A DNA stretch of 64,000 bases from Ceratodon purpureus (lineage: Eukaryota > Streptophyta > Bryopsida > Pseudoditrichales > Ditrichaceae): NCBI GenBank assembly GCA_014871385.1, contig CM026426.1, positions 105,249,281-105,313,280 of the forward strand, in the 5' to 3' direction. Positions 47,026-57,570 of the stretch are shown here, in pieces. The notes beneath the pieces were generated by a model. It saw only the letters and a program-made list of their open reading frames with translations, was not told the origin of the DNA and did not search any database. Both the position numbers and the translations under genes were made by a program. Positions within the stretch are counted from its first letter, which is position 1. Each line of letters starts with the position of its first letter.

Positions 47026-50000
47026 CTACCAAAAAATAATGGGACTGTCACAAGGCATAGGGTGCCACACAACAGACAAACCAGATCTAATACAAAAGAG
47101 ATTCCTAATTGTCCAAGTGGCATCGAAGCCCTCCAGAACACTTTGAGCCTTCTCGGGAGTCTTCGCACGTTTGTATTTGAGCAGGGATTTGCCCCATTCG
47201 ATCCTGCCGTATTCGATGATGGAGTCCCACAGGTAGGAACGAATTCTCGCCATCGACCAGTGATTGCCTTCGAAAAGGGCTTCATTTCGCAGAATCCAAC
47301 ATCCCCAGACTGCGATACCTCTTAGGAGCTCCCAAATCTTGGCAACACCTAAAATCCTCAGCCTAGTTCTTTTCCCAAAGATGCACTGTTCAATTGGAAA
47401 GGTTGCAGGCGGTCTGATATTACGTGTACCTTTGAGCAACCAGTGAATGATGAGGAAGGCAATAGTCCAAATCTTTTTGGAGTGAGGACACTTGTAAAAC
47501 CTGTGCGAGTAATTTTCCAAAACCGGATTGATGCAAAGCGGACAATTCGGGTCAGCCATGGGATTGTATTTACTACGCCATGAGTTAGTTGCTATAGCTT
47601 GGTGACAGAGCGACCAGAGAAATGCAGCTTCCTTCTGCGACCTGCTTTTCCACATTTTTTTCCAGTCGATTGGGAAATTAATAGTGAGTTCCTGTCTCCA
47701 TTTTTCCGGAATCGGGGTCCTGAGCTGGGTACGGTTAATCAAGATCTCCTTCCCCGCTTTCGCTGAGTACATCATGAGTGGGATGTTTGTCTTCCATTTC
47801 CATAAACTAGGATCAAAATGGGGCAACTGTCCAACTATCCCATAATATACCCAAGATTCACCTTGCAAGGATTTTCGGATCTGTGTAACACGTACCAGTC
47901 TAATTAGACCTCTCCATTGCCGAGCCAATTCTAATTGCTCTCCGTTACAGTCTGGGATGAGGGCCATTGACTGGGGTCCCACAGAATACACAGGGTATTG
48001 AGGAGGGATGGTTCGTAGACAATCAGGAGAGGTGATGCTCTGAGGTAGCCAAGCCCTTCCTAATTGAATGACAAAGGCAGGGTTAGGATCTTGGACATTA
48101 AGGAATCCACCCACCCAATCACCTAGTTTCGGTGAGGTTAAATCTCTTGCGAGAGCTGTACCGTAATCCCTGTTTGCGTTGGAGAGGAGGCTATCTATCC
48201 CCGGTAATTCCTCAGGGGAGAGATTGAACTCAATCTGCAATTGAGGCAGGGTTTTGAAGGAGCCCTGCTCCTTATTACAGATATCACCAACTGAACGGAG
48301 CCCTCTGTTGTAAAGTGAAAGAGCAGCTTGATGGGAGAAGCCCCAGTCTCCACCCTTGAAACCCGAACGCCACCAGAGGGGAGTTTGCCATACCTCTCCT
48401 TTGTTGGTAGGGGGAGCGTCCTGCAATCCTTTAGCCATTCTCTTCCAAGCAGCCTGGACCTTACTCCAAGCTTTCGATCCCGGTACGGGTGCATGGTTCC
48501 AAATTAATCCCCATTGAGCTTGGGCCGACCATTTCCTACTCTTCTCAGGGCTTGACATCCACAATTTCTGTCGGAGCATGACTTGTAAGTTGGAAGAGCC
48601 TGGGAGATAGGCTACAATCACCCATTTGCAAAGAAGGCTGATAGCGCCCTCTTGTGGGTCGATTAGATTGAGACCTCCAATGTGCTTTCTAGCACAGCAG
48701 TCAAACCAGTTAACTCTAGTACGAACAGAGTGCTCTCGGCCTGCCCATAGATACGAACGCAAGAGAGCCTTGATCCTATTCAGAGCTCTAACAGATCCAC
48801 ACCAAATGGACAAGAAGTACCATAACGAAGAAAGCAGCACCTGTTTAACTATCATAGCACGGCCAGCGAGGGAAAGTTTAGTGCTGCACCAGTAATCCAG
48901 CTTGGATTTGATTCGGCTAACAAGGAAGTCATCTATGTTGTCCGTTTCGATGTTAAGACCAAAAGGAGTACCGAGAAGTTTAGAGAGGTCTTTTTCTTCC
49001 GCCCACTGCCATCCTATATCGTTGAGCCAGTTCGGTTTTCTTGCTGGCGAACACCAGTAAGCATGGCTTTTCCTCCAGTTAATCTCTAGACCAGAGGCAC
49101 TACGGAAGAGGTTTAAAAGCTCCAATAGGTTTGCAATGGTTTGGGGCTGACTTACAAGGAGAGAGATTGACGTGTCGTCAGCAAATTGTGAGATCAGCTG
49201 GGATTGTTCTGAGTTGGGGAGCTTGATTCCAGAAATTCTTCCTTCAATCTCAGCCTGTCTGAGCATAACGTTAAGCACCTCGCCTGCAATAATAAAGAGG
49301 AGGGGGGCAAGGGGACAGCCCTGTCGGACCCCCCTTCTGATTTCAAAGGGCCTTGATTGCTGCTTGTTAACCAAAACAGTCGCAGAGGCGCCAGTAAACA
49401 ATAACTTCGTATAGTTGATGAATCCTGGGCCGATTCCTAGTTTTTCCATACTTGCAAACAGGAAAGGCCAACTAACCTTGTCAAATGCTTTCTTGAAGTC
49501 TACTTTGAGGAAGAGTAATGGCTGCTTGGATCTTTTCGCAATGTCCAGAGTTTCGTGCGCAACAAACACATTATCTAAAATGTACCTGTGAGGCACGAAA
49601 GCAGTTTGATCCGGGCTGATGAGGTCTGCGATCAGAGGTTTCAGTCTGAGTTGAAGGGCTTTAGCCACTATCTTGTAGGCTGAATTTAGCAATGTGATAG
49701 GTCGCCAATTGCTTAAATCCTCCTTGGTACCTGATTTGTGTATCAAAGTGATAGCTCCAAGAGTCATAGAGGCCGGGAGCCTACCTTGATTGAGGGACGA
49801 ATTAACCATCTTAAGGAAGTCATTGCCCAATAAGTCCCAATGATGGGTGTAAAACACTATGCTCACCCCATCGGGTCCCGGGGCTCTGTCCGTTTCTAAA
49901 GCTTCGGCAGCGCTGCGAAGTTCTTCGAATGTGAACTCATGGTCAAGGCGTTGCCTCATTGAGGCAGAGAGCTTGGGGGACAAACAATCTAAAGCCTTCT

Positions 50001-51318
50001 CCAGCGCACCTGAATCTGGAGGCGGGGGTTCAGCATATAGCTCTTCGTAAAAACTTCGGCAGATTTCCTGAAGTTTAGCTCCGTCAGAGTGCAGGCTGCC
50101 ATCTCTGTCTAAGAGCTTGGAGATAGGTTGGGTTTTCGGTCTCTCTCTGACCATGCTGAAGAATTCTTTGTTGCAAGCATCTCCTCGGTCTCTCCACCTG
50201 AGACGGGAACGCAGTCTCTGACCCTCCGATTTTAGACGTTCTAATTCGGCTAGTTTTTCTTTGGCAGTGGCCACCTCAAGCTGAAGCTGGAAGGAGCACG
50301 AATCTTGTTGGAGTTTCTCCTGAGCACAGGCCATCTGCTCCCTTAGGTTCCGCTCCGTTTCTCTCCGGGCCTCTGCTTTCTTTTTGGAAAATTCTCTGTA
50401 AAAATGCAGGACCTTCCTGAGCTTCGAGAAAAATGGAGCATTGGCCGGCTGGGCCTCCCAAATGCGCCTTACTTCAGCGCTAGAATCTTTGATGTGATTG
50501 ACGTTCATTTTCCATAAACTCCTGGGGGGGTTAATCTTATCTAAGACAACTTGGAGCATCACCGGGAGGTGGTCAGACATGGTACAACCACCGATGATCT
50601 TGTAACAGGAAATCTTCATTTTGCTTTGACTAGGAGTCCCTCTCGGTGTGTAGAATCGATCCAATCTGGCGAGAATCCTTTCTCCGTGAAGTCTGCCATT
50701 GTCCCAGGAGAACTTCAGATTGTGGCGTTGGGAGAAAGAATCTTCTATGTTGAGAGTGTCTTTTAGATCTTTCCAAATGATTCTTTCCGGACCACTGATA
50801 AGACGGCCGCATGCTGAGGATTTGTCTGAGGTAGATTCAACCATGTTGAAATCTCCTCCGACGATCCAGCTGCAATTAGAGGGAAGGCCTTCGATGATGT
50901 TATGCCATAACTGCTTCCGCTTATGGGCATCATTGGGACTATAGATGTTTAGCAGACCCCAGGAGCTCCCGGCTATGTTGCTAAGAGTTACCCACTGAGC
51001 CCGGCCCTGGAAAAGGCTACCCGAACTGCTAACAAATCTTTCTAAGCTGCTACGCAGAAGCATCGCCGTTCCTCCACAACCTGCTCCAGAGCGACGATCT
51101 CCATTGCCATAGCCTGGGGTAGCCTCCGAGTATATGTAGGTAGCGTTTGGTAACAATTGTCTGCCAAGAATGGAAGCTCTAGCACCTGTCAATTTGTGTT
51201 CTTGAAGAAAAATGATGTCGGGGCTTGGTTGGAGATTGTTGATGTAGTTCCGTAATCTGGTCACCTTGGAAGGGTCATTCAGACCCCTTACATTCAAGGA
51301 ATAGATCGTCAATTTCAT
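47026..51318 (-). CDS. LINE ORF2: endonuclease, reverse transcriptase and zf-RVT
   Basis: 1430 residues, the enzyme for target-primed reverse transcription. The N-terminal AP-endonuclease domain (1-255) shows LNVRGLND, FLQEHK (E40), GGDFNM (D156, N158) and SDH (249-251). A coiled-coil linker (310-375) precedes the reverse transcriptase (about 500-790), with RAPGPDGVS, LKVDFKKAFDKVSW, RRGVRQGCPLAPLLF and the catalytic FADDTS (712-717). A C-terminal zf-RVT module near 1225-1275 has AAFLWSLCHQAIATNSW and CPLC...HRFYKC. All key residues are present. The start ATG overlaps the ORF1 stop as ATGA, which points to translation of ORF2 by termination-reinitiation or a similar coupling. No ribonuclease H domain was recognised. 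Confidence 0.95.
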   Translation of the reverse strand: MKLTIYSLNVRGLNDPSKVTRLRNYINNLQPSPDIIFLQEHKLTGARASILGRQLLPNATYIYSEATPGYGNGDRRSGAGCGGTAMLLRSSLERFVSSSGSLFQGRAQWVTLSNIAGSSWGLLNIYSPNDAHKRKQLWHNIIEGLPSNCSWIVGGDFNMVESTSDKSSACGRLISGPERIIWKDLKDTLNIEDSFSQRHNLKFSWDNGRLHGERILARLDRFYTPRGTPSQSKMKISCYKIIGGCTMSDHLPVMLQVVLDKINPPRSLWKMNVNHIKDSSAEVRRIWEAQPANAPFFSKLRKVLHFYREFSKKKAEARRETERNLREQMACAQEKLQQDSCSFQLQLEVATAKEKLAELERLKSEGQRLRSRLRWRDRGDACNKEFFSMVRERPKTQPISKLLDRDGSLHSDGAKLQEICRSFYEELYAEPPPPDSGALEKALDCLSPKLSASMRQRLDHEFTFEELRSAAEALETDRAPGPDGVSIVFYTHHWDLLGNDFLKMVNSSLNQGRLPASMTLGAITLIHKSGTKEDLSNWRPITLLNSAYKIVAKALQLRLKPLIADLISPDQTAFVPHRYILDNVFVAHETLDIAKRSKQPLLFLKVDFKKAFDKVSWPFLFASMEKLGIGPGFINYTKLLFTGASATVLVNKQQSRPFEIRRGVRQGCPLAPLLFIIAGEVLNVMLRQAEIEGRISGIKLPNSEQSQLISQFADDTSISLLVSQPQTIANLLELLNLFRSASGLEINWRKSHAYWCSPARKPNWLNDIGWQWAEEKDLSKLLGTPFGLNIETDNIDDFLVSRIKSKLDYWCSTKLSLAGRAMIVKQVLLSSLWYFLSIWCGSVRALNRIKALLRSYLWAGREHSVRTRVNWFDCCARKHIGGLNLIDPQEGAISLLCKWVIVAYLPGSSNLQVMLRQKLWMSSPEKSRKWSAQAQWGLIWNHAPVPGSKAWSKVQAAWKRMAKGLQDAPPTNKGEVWQTPLWWRSGFKGGDWGFSHQAALSLYNRGLRSVGDICNKEQGSFKTLPQLQIEFNLSPEELPGIDSLLSNANRDYGTALARDLTSPKLGDWVGGFLNVQDPNPAFVIQLGRAWLPQSITSPDCLRTIPPQYPVYSVGPQSMALIPDCNGEQLELARQWRGLIRLVRVTQIRKSLQGESWVYYGIVGQLPHFDPSLWKWKTNIPLMMYSAKAGKEILINRTQLRTPIPEKWRQELTINFPIDWKKMWKSRSQKEAAFLWSLCHQAIATNSWRSKYNPMADPNCPLCINPVLENYSHRFYKCPHSKKIWTIAFLIIHWLLKGTRNIRPPATFPIEQCIFGKRTRLRILGVAKIWELLRGIAVWGCWILRNEALFEGNHWSMARIRSYLWDSIIEYGRIEWGKSLLKYKRAKTPEKAQSVLEGFDATWTIRNLFCIRSGLSVVWHPMPCDSPIIFW

Positions 51319-53159
51319 GAGGCAGGGGTGTTAAGAGGTGAATTCGAGTCAGGTTGTGCCTGGTTTGCTGCTGCAGCGTCAAGTCTTCTGTTGACTGCTT
51401 CCCACTTAGCCTTGTATGAAGCTGCGATCTTGATAGAATTCACTCTAGAACTTGTTTCACTTCCTGAGTCATTGAGGTCTGGGATATTCTGGCGTCCTGC
51501 TTTGCTTGTAACGTCGGTCAAGAGGAAAGGATCTGCAGAGGACCTCTGGGGAGCTGGAGCCTCACTGATAGCGCCTGGTGAACCATTCTGCTCAATGTCT
51601 TGTCCATCGGGAGAGCCAAGGTGCTGCGTTGGGAAGTGTTCGAGGCCAAGGCTTGACGAAGAGGCACTACTAGGTTGAGCTTGGTTGCTTTGACGTTTGA
51701 TGGCTTCGATCTGTCTAAAGGCCACGGCAGGAGGAGTGTCAAGGAGAATGCATAAATCACCCTCAGGGTCCGGGATTCTCACCTGAGCGGGCTGAGGTAG
51801 CACCGGAGGGGAGGTTAAAAGTCTCTTGGAACTGGCGTTACTTCTAACTGGAGAATTTTGTCGAGAGGCAATCCCCGCACTCCTTTTGCTGCCCGGGTTT
51901 CTGCCGTATCTTCCTGGAGACCAGGACATTGGCAGTCCATCTTCTGCTTCGTTGTTTGCTAACATATCCATGACTTGGTCAGAAGTGAGTATGGGCTGGT
52001 TGGGAGCAGCTTCCGCATGACCACTTGGAGCTTGGCAACCAGGTTGATTCTGGTATTGACTATGTGATGGTTGCTTCGGAGGAGTCTTAGATTTACGGGG
52101 GCGAACCACCGTGAATCCGTCGTCATGTGGAATTGGCATATCGCTTGCCCTGTTCTGATCTGCAGCTTGCCTGTGCGGAGTGACAATGGCCAATGCCGAT
52201 GCTTGGGCAGGGGCTTGCTGGCGCATAGCTTGAGGATTCGGTGGAGCTGTCGGGGACATGCTGCCGTTAAGTTTCAACTCATCGCAGTCAGCCACCCTGT
52301 GATTCAGGTTTAGACAAAACCTGCATCGTATGGGGGCATGCTCATAATTGAGTATGATCGTGTTCAGATGGTTACCTAGACCCCTCACCGCAAGGGCCGA
52401 AGGCCATCCCTGAGTCAAGTCTAAACCAACACAGAACCTGGGGTCACGCAGAAATTTGTTTTGTGGGTCGGCCTGGTAGACAGGACCTAGTGTTGCAGCA
52501 ATTAATCCTTCAACCGGCTTGAATTCGTGTGGGAGCTTGGTGAGACTAATCCAAGTCGGAAGCTTGAGCCCAGCTGGATAGTCTGGATTAAAATTAGGCT
52601 CCCACTCTTGAAAAATGCATTGTCCCCATGGAGTCGGAAGCGGGGTTAAGGCTAGCACTTTCTTAGTAACCATGACGCTAGGGGTTGATAGGAACAAAAA
52701 CCCTCGTCCCATATCCATTTTGAACGAGACAGCCTCTAACCCTAATTTCCTATTGATCAACTGCACCCAATCAACCAGGGCGCTCTGGGGGATTTTCCTT
52801 CCGAGAAAGCTAGCAATCACAGTGGTTTCTCTAAGGTAGGAGGCTTCCTTCGCGATGATAGCTTCATCGAGTTGTGGGCATTCGGTAAAGTACCTGATGA
52901 GGAATTCGTGGTAGTTTCTCCCGAAACCTGACGGGAGCTTTTCCCCCTCAGCAGCTTGGTACGGGTTGAATGGGCCAGTATCGCCAATCCTGAAGCAGAG
53001 GATAGGACAAGCGAGTGAAGATTCTGAGGGAGGTACCTGGCCAGGTTGGAGCTTCTGTCTCACGCCTTGTCCTGCTCCGCGTAGCTCCATACGCTCTCCT
53101 CTCCCTCGTGCGGGCAGACTGGGAGCAGCGCGATTGAGAACTTCCTTGAAAGTCGCCAT
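51315..53159 (-). CDS. LINE ORF1: DUF4283/CCHC RNA-binding protein
   Basis: 614 residues, the nucleic-acid-binding partner of ORF2 in the LINE particle. A DUF4283-type domain spans about 80-255 (FLIRYFTECP, GRGFLFLSTPSVM, WGQCIFQEWEPNF, LPTWISLTKLP). A CCHC knuckle follows at C279, C282, H287, C292. The second half is low-complexity, Pro/Gln/Ser-rich. The ATG at 53159 is the first in frame after the 5' UTR and is followed by a basic, Arg/Gly-rich N-terminus. The frame is intact. The TGA stop overlaps the ORF2 start. Confidence 0.93.
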   Translation of the reverse strand: MATFKEVLNRAAPSLPARGRGERMELRGAGQGVRQKLQPGQVPPSESSLACPILCFRIGDTGPFNPYQAAEGEKLPSGFGRNYHEFLIRYFTECPQLDEAIIAKEASYLRETTVIASFLGRKIPQSALVDWVQLINRKLGLEAVSFKMDMGRGFLFLSTPSVMVTKKVLALTPLPTPWGQCIFQEWEPNFNPDYPAGLKLPTWISLTKLPHEFKPVEGLIAATLGPVYQADPQNKFLRDPRFCVGLDLTQGWPSALAVRGLGNHLNTIILNYEHAPIRCRFCLNLNHRVADCDELKLNGSMSPTAPPNPQAMRQQAPAQASALAIVTPHRQAADQNRASDMPIPHDDGFTVVRPRKSKTPPKQPSHSQYQNQPGCQAPSGHAEAAPNQPILTSDQVMDMLANNEAEDGLPMSWSPGRYGRNPGSKRSAGIASRQNSPVRSNASSKRLLTSPPVLPQPAQVRIPDPEGDLCILLDTPPAVAFRQIEAIKRQSNQAQPSSASSSSLGLEHFPTQHLGSPDGQDIEQNGSPGAISEAPAPQRSSADPFLLTDVTSKAGRQNIPDLNDSGSETSSRVNSIKIAASYKAKWEAVNRRLDAAAANQAQPDSNSPLNTPAS

Positions 53160-53397
53160 AATCTAGGGTTTTGATTAAGCTAATCACTTCATTAGGGTTT
53201 TGGGTTAGACTAAGCACGATTGAGTGTTGATACGCGATGCTGTTGAATCCACAAACCTATCATCGGATTCTACTTCTACAGCAAGCACCTATCTAGTAAC
53301 AGATCGAAGAGGAGCCTTCACAGGCAGACTGTGCGAGGTAGGTTACGCCTCACCGCCTCTCCGCTCATCGTCCCGTGTCCCAAGGCATTGTAGTTTT

Positions 53398-53413
53398 TCA
53401 TCATATTCTTTTA
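53398..53413. repeat. Target-site duplication, right copy, of the LINE
   Basis: Exact copy of 46930-46945. Confidence 0.93.
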
Positions 53414-53539
53414 GTCTGTAATACAAAGGGCCTCTACCCTTTTGCTCTAAAAAATATGAGAGCTTCACCTTTTTGGGAGATGTGAGGTACTTTATATAGG
53501 ATCCTGTGAAGGAATCTACACCTTAATTTTTTTGCCCCC

Positions 53540-53900
53540 ACCAACTATAAAGATCAACGGTAGTTGATGTACAAATGCTCTATCTGGCCTTAAATGGCAC
53601 CACATAAAGGCATAAATCGAGGATGCTATACGCCTCCAAATCTGATTTCCCTAAATAGTGTTGGGACATTGAGCCTCTTCTCCCTCCTCTCCATAGTAGC
53701 ATTTTTAAAAATTTATTATGGCCTGAGGATTATTTTTGGTCATAGATATCAAGCTGGTTAGGGTTCAAATAAGGCTAACAAGGGACTTAGTCACAAGAAA
53801 CTTCTAGAAGTAGAGTTAAACTTGAATTTAGTATTTTTTTTATGGTGCGATAATTATTTTAAAATTTCAAGCAAAATATTTTAAATACCTTAAAAACATT
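53540..53900 (+). mobile_element. Diverged relative of the 1344-bp Harbinger-type family
   Basis: Aligns by eye with 45245-45640: ACAAATGCTCT for the end, then CGAGGATGCTATACGCCTC, AATTTATTATGGCCTGAGGAT, AGGGTTCAAATAA and CAAGGGACTTAGTCA. Divergence is about 25-30 percent. The other end is not recognisable. Confidence 0.7.
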
Positions 53901-55240
53901 GGATGCTCAAAAATCATAAGTGCAACATTTAACAACCACATCAAAAATATAGTTTTTGGACTGTTAATCTCTCAAAAGCTTGCCCATGTTGTAGACAAGA
54001 CGTCAAAGCAATGGTTTTCTTGCGGATGGAGAGCTGCAATTAAGGTTGATGTACCCATTACCACCACATAACACTTGGCCAAACTGTAGACTTTCCTTGC
54101 ACCACCATTTATTAGAACCCATCACCACCATTCCACTGTAGCACCCATGAAACAAGCAAAGCAATGGCAAGCCAGGGTTTGGAATAAATTTGTAGAATTT
54201 GGAATAAGTTGTGTGGTGGTTTAACATATTGACTGAAGTGGTTTCTAGTGAAACCTATAGGTGGGTTATAGGAAAACACTACTTTTCACTTTGAAAATTT
54301 GTATCTATTAATCTATGAGGACTTAAATTATGGAAAAATACGCGTTATGTAAAAAAACTATCTTCCTATCCAAGAAAATTACTCCCTAAAAATAGAACTG
54401 CCACAAATAAGCAAAAACCCTTATTTTGGTGGTTATGGGTGCTTCAACCTTAAGGTTAATCACGTTGCACTAGTAGGAAAGGATTCCAACTACACCAAAG
54501 GATTACACCGAAATGAGACATTGGTGTTAGTTTGTTTTCAGCCGAATGAGGGAGATTGCCCTTGGGAAAGGATGCTTCAGAATAGGAAAGCTAGTCTGAT
54601 TTCGAGAATGGCAGAGTGTACTGTTCATCGGATTCCTTGGGACTGCGAAGGCTTGAATTTCCTCACACTAAATTTACAATTTTCACTCTGGCCGATGCTT
54701 TCTCCCCTCCGCCTGGTAAGTGGATTTTGGCATAGGGGCTTTATCATCCCAGGGGGTGGTTTTTCACGGCGTTAGAGTCAAGCAGATAAGCCGAAAGTAA
54801 AAGGAAGCAAATTTTAACGGCGTGCTAAGTAAAAAATCGTGTCCACCCGGATGTAGTCGGGCATCGTCCGGATATCAATCGCACAGCGTGGAATCTTTGG
54901 GCCGTGTTGGAGAATAATCAATTCAAAGGCAAGGGAAAAGGGATATGTCTATTCGAATTCGAAAACAACAAAACACACATTTGGCGTTACTATTCCATAA
55001 ATTCTCTGAATTTGTTTCCCTACTTCGAAATGATCAGAATCCTCTATCTATTGAAAATGTGCATATCAGTGGATAGTCCATGTCCAAAACTGAAGATTAG
55101 AACACTGTGGAAGCAAAAATAACTGAGTCCGAGTTTTGGCTATTCCATGTCGGTGATACAGACTCTCTGCTATCTGACTATCTGACGCTACTACGTATCA
55201 GCTCTTAAACAACAGCTCGGTCACTGTGTCGCGGAGTTAC
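53901..55240. other. No gene recognised; composition changes near 54.78 kb
   Basis: AT-rich to about 54.5 kb, then GC content rises. Open stretches at 54521-54775 and 54904-55122 (+) have no motifs. A transposon boundary may lie here, but I could not find matching inverted ends. Confidence 0.4.
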
Positions 55241-55930
55241 CTACAAATTTTCGATGAGGTTGGAAAGGGCTTGCAGGTGAGTGAGTGAATTCTCGAGCTC
55301 GGTAATCTTCTCTCTGTAAAGTACCTCCGATGCAATTAATTCCTCTTTGAGTTTCCCAATGCGCTCGTTTTGTCGCCTATGCTTAAACTCCTAAGCCTTC
55401 AATCTGGCGTCCGCGACGGCTACGTTTTCGATCCATGACTCCACCAGGTTCTCACAACCTTTCCTGAAAAATTTGCGAGCCAATCTCCGATCCTTCAATG
55501 CAGTGGTTCCTTCGTCAATTTTAGCTTGAACCAAGACCTCTCGAGCTAGACGGTATTCTGTAGCAGCCCTTTCGTGCAACGCGGATTTCTCCACCATATT
55601 CCTCTTAACGAATTTCAAGCGTTCTCGTTCCTCTGCCAACCGAGTACGAATTACGGCGACCGACCTTCCTGCATTATGGCGCAATGCCTGAATACGCATG
55701 CGTTTGTGGTGCACCACTCCCGTCACCTTGTCACGAAGCAAAATTAGAGCCTGAACTGCTGAGTCGTCCAATGTGCGAGTTCTTAGGCCGGGATCCGCAA
55801 CGTTGTGCATGGCTCCCGCCCCGTCATTCTGTGCCGCTGCAATTTGTGGTCCCCCTGCTTCGGCCTCAACAGTAGCCGTCTTCTCACGCTCCACCGTTTT
55901 TCCATGCATCCATGCAGACGGAGCTTCAGT
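55241..55930 (-). pseudogene. Coiled-coil exon of an unknown mobile-element gene, with internal TAG
   Basis: The exon begins after acceptor GTGCAG at 55930 and runs 229 codons to TAG at 55241-55243, with one in-frame TAG at 55391-55393. Both sides of that stop are strongly helical and charged (RTRLAEERERLKFVKRNMVE before; QNERIGKLKEELIASEVLY after), so the frame is clearly continuous. It is the last exon seen of the minus-strand gene extending to 60 kb. Function unknown; likely a DNA-binding or oligomerising accessory protein of a transposon. Confidence 0.6.
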
Positions 55931-56134
55931 CTGCACGCATTTATTACTCCGCGTTGTAAAGACATGAACATAATTATATGGAACTGCCTACATGTCGAAT
56001 TCAATGGTACATGCACTTAAGTGAACGTTTATTGACAATGATGCGGTTTAAGGATGATGACGGTTGGCATAACAACTATGGAATTTGGAAAATTTTCTTT
56101 GAAAATAATCTCATTCAAGAGCGACCTTACGTAC

Positions 56135-56584
56135 CTCTAATTAACGCAGGGCATAATGACGTCTAGAGGTGGTAGCGGCATAACGAAGCCCTCATACATG
56201 GGGAGAATCCTCGGCACGCCTGTGCATGACTAGTGAGAGTGTGTCACACGGTAAGCGAACTCGGCCCAATTGACCTCGACGCCTAACGCCTCCACGGTAA
56301 GACCTCGGAGGAAATGAAAGGGTAAGACTCCACTGATTGGCCATGGTAGCTGATGCACACGGCCAAACAAATCACGAACGTATTTTTCGTACTCCGGGTT
56401 ACCATGATCGTGGAAGGTAAAGCCTATAGAGTCGGGGGGCCCCCAAATTTCTGCAAGGGCACGTCGAGTCGGCATGAACTCAGACGGCGTCACTGAAGGC
56501 ATTACCCCGGAGTTATGCAGACGCATCACTTCTGCGTACCAAGGGATGGAAGACTCCTCCGGAATTGGCATCCTGTCAGGCTTG
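56135..56584 (-). pseudogene. Exon with WGP...RGL...WAEFA domain, shared with the gene at 16.9 kb
   Basis: The acceptor is TATCCAG (56585) and a strong donor GTACGTAAG follows at 56134. It encodes NSGVMPSVTPSEFMPTRRAL, AEIWGPPDSIGF, a HQLPWPISGVLPFHFLRGL segment and GVEVNWAEFAYRV. The order and spacing match the first exon at 16868-17265 (PTGIASETM, WGP, HQKPIGDVRAFGIAFARGL, AVDWATFA). The frame continues past TAG at 56230-56232 (TGVPRILPMYEGFVMPLPPL) and meets another TAG at 56137-56139 just before the donor. Confidence 0.6.
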
Positions 56585-57570
56585 CTGGATACAAACAAGA
56601 CAGAAACTAAACAATATAAGTGATGGAGATGAGCACTACACACTTTAGAAAAGCAATGGATTGGTCAATAAATGAAAGCAATCTAGAAGGAAGGACAGGA
56701 AGCGTTGATAAGCACCATGCAATAAACAATAGGGAAAACCAAAGACAAGGTGAATTAAAATGCGAACAGGAAATACTCATGCATGCAATACAGGGGTTTA
56801 TTCTGCAGACCTCGGAGATGGCAAGTCACGTAGAAAAGAGAGTTAGCCTTTGAAGTTGTCGCGAGTGGGGAACACCGCCGTGTGTGCCTGGACTGCGGCT
56901 TTCCGGAGGATGCTTCGAGAACACAAGAGGTGATTCTAAGTTCAGACTAGTACCTGCTGCAAAATGTAAAACAGAAAGGAGTGAAGCGGGGTCGCGTTTT
57001 ACCGTCTCGCTTCGTCGACGGACTCAACCGTAGGATTTTGGTCAGATCGCCGGCATGTCATTGGTAGGTTGGGTGCGAACTTCAACATTGACGAGACCCA
57101 GGACCTTGTCATCCGATCCATCGCGTCCTGTGAGGACGCTGCACGTGTCACAATTGAGAAGCATGATTTGGGTTAGGTTTAGGGTTCCGTGTATTGATAC
57201 CGCTTTTTTTGGCTGATTAATGGACCTTTTACTAGTCTATAATTTATGAAATCGAATGTTTTATTGTATATTTTATATTGGCCATTTGAATACAAACTGC
57301 TGTTTTTTTTAGGGTCAAGGGGAATGGTCTTGGTCCAAGCTAGGTACACAGAGATCATTCGCAGATGATTTTAAAATTGTAGATAGTGTAATATGTCTTG
57401 GGGACAATGGTTATTCCAAAACAAACAGTCTTAATAGAGTGTCCGTCAGATAGCTGTCAAATTCAGGGATCAGCGGAGGTGATTTCTGAGCTATGCTACA
57501 TGTTATGTCGTGGGAGGTTAATGCACTGCAATCCAAACCTGTCAACCAGACATACGCACTACGGGAGGAT

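Larger units (their letters stand above)
46946..53397 (-). mobile_element. Full-length L1-like LINE retrotransposon
   Basis: 6452 bp on the minus strand with a 238-bp 5' UTR, ORF1, ORF2, a short 3' UTR and a 13-bp poly(A) tail (46946-46958 as T on the plus strand). It is flanked by perfect 16-bp duplications (46930-46945 and 53398-53413). Both ORFs are uninterrupted, so the copy is structurally complete and young. Plant L1-type features are a DUF4283/CCHC ORF1 and a zf-RVT domain at the end of ORF2. It inserted downstream of the dynein gene, in opposite orientation to it. Confidence 0.95.

Noticed and set aside
48626..50944. Several 60-90 codon ORFs on the plus strand
   Set aside because: Antisense shadows of the LINE ORF2 coding strand.
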